From Neckera pumila (taxonomy: Eukaryota > Streptophyta > Bryopsida > Hypnales > Neckeraceae), in the NCBI GenBank assembly GCA_963969595.1, contig OZ018417.1:18912501-18976500 (forward strand): a DNA stretch of 64,000 nt, given 5' to 3'. The number at the start of each line of letters is the position of its first letter. The stretch's first letter is position 1. The notes beneath the pieces are model-generated. The model was given only the letters and a program-made list of their open reading frames with translations, ran no database searches and was not told the DNA's origin. Positions 57,967-64,000 of the stretch are shown here, piece by piece. Made by a program: the position numbers and the translations under genes.

Positions 57967-60048
57967 ATGGCGCTCCTACGCTCACCTCTCCTCTTCTCTC
58001 CCCTCCTACTGCTGCTCTGTCTGCTTTGCAGCTCCTTCTTAGCGTGCACCGCTCTTTCCAGGTACTCTTTCCTCTTCTTTTGGACTCGACCTATAAAATC
58101 CTGATCGGCATATGGCATCTACTCTCAGGGACTCGTGTGTTTGCCTGGGTTTCCGAAGATTTTAGGTTAATTTTCACGTTCATTTAGAATCGATCAGTAT
58201 TTAGGTTGAGTGCTCCGAGGTTTTGTGAATATCAATATGTCATGTTTTCTGCGCAACCCTAATAGTATAGTTTTATACAATCTGTTTGTAGGCCATCCGT
58301 TGCTCTAGGCTCTTGTGTTTAGTAGACGAGTATGATTTCTTCAGCATATGAATTTAGGTTGCTGGATTGGTAACTGATTCGAAGTTTTTGGTGCAGTGGC
58401 GATGAAGGTTTTGTTGTGGAGGGTCGGGTGAAAGTGGAAGGTAAATGACCTGTCATCTTGAAATGTATTTTTAAATCAGACTCTTGGCCTTCTGATTATC
58501 TATTAGACTGCAATTTGCAAGCATCCAGTAAATTCAGATTGTAACGAGTCCTTTCTATGAATTTTATTATTATGGCCTGAATTTGTGGTTTAATGCACAG
58601 TTATGAGGGGAAAAGGTCTCGGCAAGTTAGCAAATATGAAGGTGGTTCTAAATGGTGGTGAACAAGTTTCTTTTGTACGACAACAGGACGGATCATTTAT
58701 CTTGTATCCTTCTAAATCATTCACTTACTCTGGGTTTTTTTTGAGAAGACCTAACCGTCATATTCTTTTTTGATGTAGAGGTGCATTGAGGAAAGTTGAT
58801 TAGGTTTTTGAGCTGTACAGTGTCGTTGACTTACTTCCATGGTCGTACGTATGAAGCTAGTTTTGTTTTCGTAAAATCATTTATTCCGCCATTTGTTGAG
58901 ACAGGCTAAAGAATCTGTTGATTGGAAGCACGTGCTTTTTGCCATCAAAAAGAATTAGCATCCTTGTTAGGCTTCAGTGCCTCTGTGCAGTTGGCTGAAT
59001 AATATTCCTCTTTATTGTGACTGCCTTGACTGGATCTGATTATAGCGAAGAAGTTCCTGCTGGCACTCACCTACTCGAAGTTGTTGCCCTTGGCTATTTC
59101 TTTTCTCCGGTAAGACACATGCTCAAGATTCATCCTTTTGAAGTCGCAAGTATTGTCTCATGCCGATCGTTTTGTGCTGGTCGATCTCATGGATTATATT
59201 GATGCGATTAGCTGGTAGATTGTGTTGTTGACTTTCTGGCTGACGTGCCGTAAGGTAGGGGATACTATTTGCGTCACTTTAAGCAGTTTTAACATTCGTA
59301 GCAGTGTGATTTTTGGAGGTGCACGTTATAGATCTGTGGAGAGATCTATGAGTTGAAGAGCCAATTCTATAGATAAAATTCTTATGAAGGTCCTAAGAAA
59401 TTTCAAAGTGGGAGGAATCGACAGGAGTGGGGTTTTTTTGTAACAGGAGACAGTATAGGTTGCTCACGGTTTTAGCATACTCTTCCTTACGTTTGTCTCT
59501 TGCAGGTGAGAGTGGATGTCAGCTCTAGGTTGGCAGGGCAAGTACGTGCAAGTTATGTAGAAGGCCCTCGTCGCATTTCGGATGCACTGGTTCTAGAACC
59601 CCGTCAAGAGGAGAACTATTACGAGGCAAGTCTTGTACCCTTTTGCCTGTGGTTTGTTGTTATTGACTGCAGAATCATGAAGCCACATGCTCTTGGGAGT
59701 GAACTGTGAGTTTGACGAACCACATGGCTAGTGCAGGTTCGAGAGCCATTCTCTCTATTTGGACTGCTGAAGAGCCCTATGGGTATGATGATAGGTTTTA
59801 TGGTCGTCTGCGTGTTTCTCCTGCCCATGCTCATGGATAGCATAGGTAAGCTTCTCGTCCCTTGAATTTGAGCTTTCAGGGTTGACATGTTAATTGTAGC
59901 GATTTTTAGACTTTTTAAATGTGGAGGTAGATACGCATGAAATTTATGATGTTTCATTTGTTCAGATCCGGAGGAAATGAAGAGACTTCAAGAGCATCAA
60001 CGCGCTAATCCCAGCCCTGTCTCTCAATTCTTGCAAGCGCGCTCCTGA
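57967..60048 (+). CDS. EMC7: ER membrane protein complex subunit 7 homologue (EMC7)
   Basis: A subunit of the ER membrane complex, which inserts tail-anchored and polytopic membrane proteins. Exons 57967-58061, 58397-58440, 58601-58703, 59046-59109, 59506-59625, 59737-59845 and 59966-60048 give 205 aa. There is a cleavable signal peptide (MALLRSPLLFSPLLLLLCLL, residues 1 to about 28). A lumenal beta-sandwich (EMC7-type) follows with VEGRVKV, MKVVLNGGEQ, QQDGSFIF, VPAGTHLLEVVALGYFFSPV and LVLEPRQEENYYEVREPFS. One transmembrane helix (about 156-173, MGMMIGFMVVCVFLLPMLM) precedes a cytosolic tail with DPEEMKRLQEH. Intron 5 uses a GC donor (GAG/GCAAGT). Intron 4 contains an inverted MITE-like copy. 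Length and motif order match plant EMC7 proteins. Confidence 0.93.
59251..59440. mobile_element. Partial MITE-like element in EMC7 intron 4 (inverted)
   Basis: Starts TAAGGTAGGGGATACTATTT, the inverted right end of the FBT-intron copies, followed by GCGTCACTTTAAGCA, CTGTGGAGAGATCT and the TCCTAAGAAATTTCAAAGTG segment. The far end is not recognisable. Confidence 0.6.
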
Positions 60049-61791
60049 AGGTGACCTTTGTGGATTGTTAATTCTTTCAAACCAACAGTAGGCTACAGAT
60101 TTTTATGAAGGTGGTGTCCTTGCTGAGGGCCTGTAGATTTGAGGTTCTGTTATTCCAATGAGCAATTCGGATATAGTCTGTGTTCTTGGTAGCAAGTAGT
60201 CTCTGGATTTGTGTGACACCCTTCTTGATCAGGATCAACGGTAAGCATCACAGCGAAGGCTTATCATGAAAGTGCAGTTGCCGTTTGGAGGGATGCATAC
60301 TGCATGGACCTCATTCATAGTAGTACTGTACCTTTTAAAACACAGGAAAATCAAAGCTCTGTATCCTCAAAAGGCTAGATACTCGCATGAGTGCATTTTG
60401 TCTTGCATATGTTTGCACTTTTCATCTTCAATTTTTTGGTAATTCCTTGGTCCAAGGAGTGAACTGCCTTGGAGTAGAACTAATGCGTTTATGCACATCT
60501 CTACTTGTAATGAGAAGTTAACATGTGGTATACACAATTACAGGCCAAGATTGAAAGTTCTTGAAATGTGAACCAGTGATTTCAAGCAAGGAACAGAATT
60601 TGCAGACTGAGCAGAGTAATGGAATTTTTAGATGTTGTGTTACTTGTGTAGCAACTCAGTCTCACACCATGTTGATTGGTTGGCATACTGTAAGTCAACA
60701 TGAACACCTCACTCATGCAGGTAATTGAAACAGTGATCCCAACCTGTTCAAACTTGAACCAAATATGCTGATTTATTGCATTAACTGGTCATATTTTCAA
60801 AATTCTAGCTTGATAAACAATTTGTAAAATGCAAATATTACATAAATATTTCTACCCTAATAAATATGCTTTACTTCTTGACATCTCTGTTCATATGATC
60901 TTCAGTACAAACCTCTATTTGATTATTATATAAAAATTCCCAAGCGACAATCTTAAGAATGCTATTATTCCTAAATATTCATGTCACACTTCTACTATAC
61001 AAAAGAAATAAATTCCTAAGAATGATGAGTGTGAACATGCCACTATTGCTTTTAATACATCTTTCATTTCCAACATAACTTTTGAACTTTAATTCAAACC
61101 ATAATATTGCACACCATTGCTATATCTCTCCTTGTGGGTAGAGATAATAAATTATATTTACCAATTGAATAACAAAGAATTTAACTATGTTCAAAGTAAC
61201 GAAAATCCATCTCTAGTTCAAAAATATGAAACCAAAAGAATAAGTTAGACTTTGTAAACTTGGTTTCATATAATTATTACTTTATAATATATAGCTTCTT
61301 TTTAGTTTTGAATATGGTTGGATATTTACCACACGCAAAGCTGAAATCCTCATCAAAATCCTCAACAAAAGTATTGAATATTGAATCGGTCATGAAATAA
61401 TTTCTTACAACTACCATATTGCAAGAAAATCATTTTATATTTTGGGTACAAGATTCCAAATTGTCCTATGGACTTTTTTTATCAATCCTAGAATATTATT
61501 GTTCCTATACCTCTTATATTTCTACTAAACATATACTCCATAAAACGGATTATTGCAAATGATGGATTTTACCAAATATCTATTACTTTTAATTCATTCA
61601 TTTCTTCATTTAGTTTCATTTGGTATTATATTAAATCTCTCCTTAGGTGCAGAGTTATTAAATGTCACTGCAGCTTTTTTGAAAGGTTGTATACACCAAA
61701 ACATCTTCATAGTCGATCCTCCTTATTAATCAAGCAAAAATTGCATCAAAACTATTTTTTTTATGTATTTATCAAATACTAGTTATGACTT

Positions 61792-61872
61792 TGTTGGAAC
61801 TGGAGTTGGAATAATCGATGCTCTAAAAGGAATAAGAGCATCAATTATACCAACTCCAACTTAACTCCAACA
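61792..61872. repeat. Imperfect hairpin, arms of about 35 bp
   Basis: TGTTGGAACTGGAGTTGGAA (61792) pairs imperfectly with the arm ending TTAACTCCAACA (61872). Both arms carry GATGCTCT or its relative next to an 8-nt loop. Non-coding. Confidence 0.65.
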
Positions 61873-62803
61873 AATTTATGGTATTTTGGGACAAATTTGA
61901 GCCAGATTAACCAATATTTGTAAGCTTCTATTATCAATTTTTTTTCATAGATATATATTTGTTATTTTGTGAAGTTTTTCTTGAATTAGAATTTAAAAAA
62001 AATATTCTTCAATAATTATCTAGAAGTTATTAGTGTTGAATGAAATTATAGAAAAATTAAACCATTTTATACTAGTAATTTATCCAATTAGTGTCTGACA
62101 TATTAGTTTACCAATGCCAATTATTTGCAATATTTTTAAATTAGTGCACCATATAAATTACTTCATTGTCTAGTTTTCCAAATATTTAGTGTATTTTTGG
62201 TTTGGTATTAAGAATTTTTTATGATAAAATTTCACAACCTTACTTATTACTATAGTAATATGATAAATTAGTAGTCACTACTCCTCATTTATTGAATATT
62301 ATGAAATAATTGATTTGGAATTCAGAATCAATATTAATTTACTAGCAAATTTAGGAGGAATTTTATTGAAGAGATAGAGAGTGATCAACCATACAAATAA
62401 ATAATTTTTGTGGCTAATAAATTTGTTTATTTATTGCTAGGTGAAGGATGAAATTCAATAAATAATTAATAAAATTATCAAAATCAAATGATTAAAGTAC
62501 AAGTGTGTTGATGGCAAATATTTTTATCCAATAATAGATCACTAAGGGATATATTGTTGTTGTTGCTTGAGAGAAGTTTAATCCCTGAAGGACCAAATTT
62601 CATGATATTTGGAAATACGAGTTAAAGATTACGGCCTAATATGTTACTTTTTTTTGTAACTGGACAGTTTAGGCAAATCAAAAAGTATCATTTTTTTTTG
62701 AAAAAAAGAAATTGAAATTGATGACTACTTTTGGACTATTCAATGAATTCTGGACTCAGCATCTCTATCCAAAACTTCGGGAGATCTCTTGATGTTTATA
62801 TAA

Positions 62804-62821
62804 ATTGGGAGATCTCCCAAT
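62804..62821. repeat. Perfect 18-bp palindrome
   Basis: ATTGGGAGATCTCCCAAT is its own reverse complement. It is flanked on both sides by AGATCTCTTGATGTTT (about 62783 and 62829), so it sits inside a small direct repeat. Confidence 0.85.
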
Positions 62822-63139
62822 GTTTGTATAGATCTCTTGATGTTTTGAATTGATCCCCTATGATCTAGATTTCGCCATCTCACAAAAACCCAGGAAAATA
62901 GTATAGAGGTTCTTAAATTTTGAAAATGGTCAAATAGTCTAATGTATTAGTAGCTAAAGTCACTTGTTTTCTAGAATGAAAAGGAATTTAATGTTAGTTA
63001 ACATACAATTTCTTAATTCCAAATAGACAATTTATTTTATACACTCTTATATCCAAGGAAATCATTTATTGGCCAGTCCGTTAAATAATGCTATTGGACG
63101 CGTGATTGTTGTCCTAGTCCTGTCTAGTTTCCTAGGGGT

Positions 63140-63960
63140 ATTTATAGACAATTTGTCAGTTTTTTCAACAATTTGCCATGCATGATCTAGACTTTTAAAT
63201 GCAACATTTTATATATATATATATATATATTATATAGATTCATTAATTACCATGAAGCTTTTTTACCAAAACAATTTGTCTAGTAACTACTTAGCTAGCC
63301 AAATTACTAATTTAAGATGAGTATCAAACAGTCCCAGTCCTCTACAATAAATTGTCCGTATACTAATGCAGGGGGAATGAGTGTGTAATGCAATTTTCAG
63401 CTTCTAGCATCTTTGCACATTATCACAACTTGTCAAAACCAAACAATTTATCTCTATCTAACTTCCAAAGGTTGCTGGTCTATAATTGTCCTTCATACCA
63501 CAAGTTAAAACAAATTGTCTGTAACGTCAGCTTCTGACCAAACAAATTGTCACTACCCTACTCAGTATCTTGGGGCTTTTGGCAATTAGTCTACCAACAG
63601 GCTACAAATTACAATTTATATTATTTTATTAATTTTCAATATAAACACAATAATAGACAAATTGACCAAACAACAACACCTTAAAACTCTTTCATAACAA
63701 TTTGCCTAATTTTTCACATACTTCAAAAAGATTGTTCATATTCAATTTAACACTTCATTTACTCACAATAGTTTTAATCACAATTTATACTCCAACAACA
63801 ATTTTTATTTATAGACAATTTGTCAAATATAAAAATAAATCGTATAAAAACAAGCAGTCAACATTCAACAATTTGCTTTACAATTACATGTTACAATATC
63901 AAGAACAGTTTTGAATAAATTTTGCAATTACAATGCATTAGACAAATTGTCGTTTTGGAA
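63140..63960. other. Tract dense in ACAATTTGTC / GACAAATTGTC words
   Basis: The word GACAATTTGTC occurs at about 63147 and 63816, both within TATTTATAGACAATTTGTCA. Many one- or two-mismatch forms (ACAATTTGCC, AAATTGTCTG, ACAAATTGTC) lie between. No ORF with motifs is seen. Resembles the CAAATTGAC-rich tract at 18240-20950. Confidence 0.35.
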
Positions 63961-64000
63961 TTTAAATTAATAATTTCTAATCAAAAATATAATAATTATT

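Larger units (their letters stand above)
60049..64000. other. Gene-free AT-rich right end of the window
   Basis: Presumed EMC7 3' UTR, then no supported gene. It contains an imperfect hairpin (61792-61872), an 18-bp palindrome within a repeated AGATCTC phrase (62785-62840), an (AT)n run (63210-63230), and from 63140 to the end a high density of ACAATTTGTC-like words. Confidence 0.45.

Noticed and set aside
1..64000. tRNA, rRNA or organelle-derived segments
   Set aside because: I looked for tRNA T-loop patterns and plastid or rRNA-like stretches by eye and found none convincing. A tRNAscan-type search would be needed to exclude them.

Overview
The window is nuclear DNA of a land plant. GT-AG introns run through every intact gene, plant telomere-type (CCCTAAA) motifs occur, and the genes include plant-type NRT2, FBT, GPAT9 and group-3 LEA, together with decayed receptor kinases of plant type. 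Compact, fairly GC-rich exons sit in very AT-rich, repeat-laden DNA. I cannot name the species. A non-seed plant (bryophyte or lycophyte) is my guess, and only a guess.

Five genes look intact, and I could join their exons in frame. They are NRT2 (207-3782, +, 5 coding exons, 551 aa), a group-3 LEA protein (6398-8964, -, 3 exons, 500 aa), a folate-biopterin transporter family protein (12294-16334, -, 7 exons, 569 aa), GPAT9 (51148-55340, +, 12 exons, 411 aa) and EMC7 (57967-60048, +, 7 exons, 205 aa). They form no operon or pathway cluster. Nitrate uptake, dehydration protection, folate or pterin transport, glycerolipid synthesis and ER membrane-protein insertion simply lie near one another.

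Between them is a graveyard. It holds a 5'-truncated LINE with a perfect 15-bp target duplication (4841-5497), a decayed hAT/ZNF862-like transposase (28935-32071), an O-methyltransferase fragment (about 33040-33217), a decayed Crypton-type tyrosine-recombinase-like gene (34479-36560), an L-type lectin receptor kinase pseudogene (37700-40560) split by a 730-bp inverted-repeat element, an LRR fragment (41415-41805) and a chromodomain fragment (46912-47135).

The gene-poor blocks 9.3-12.3, 16.3-28.9, 41.8-51.1, 55.3-58.0 and 60.0-64.0 kb carry many small terminal-inverted-repeat elements. One of about 1 kb contains roughly 70 perfect copies of a heptanucleotide. A MITE-like family with CTAAGGTAGRGG ends sits in introns of three of the five intact genes. 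The most notable observations are the Crypton-like recombinase remnant in a plant, the element caught inside the kinase activation segment, the element-hosted satellite, the intronic MITE family, a duplicated exon in the LEA gene, and an NRT2 intron bracketed by a 10-bp direct repeat.
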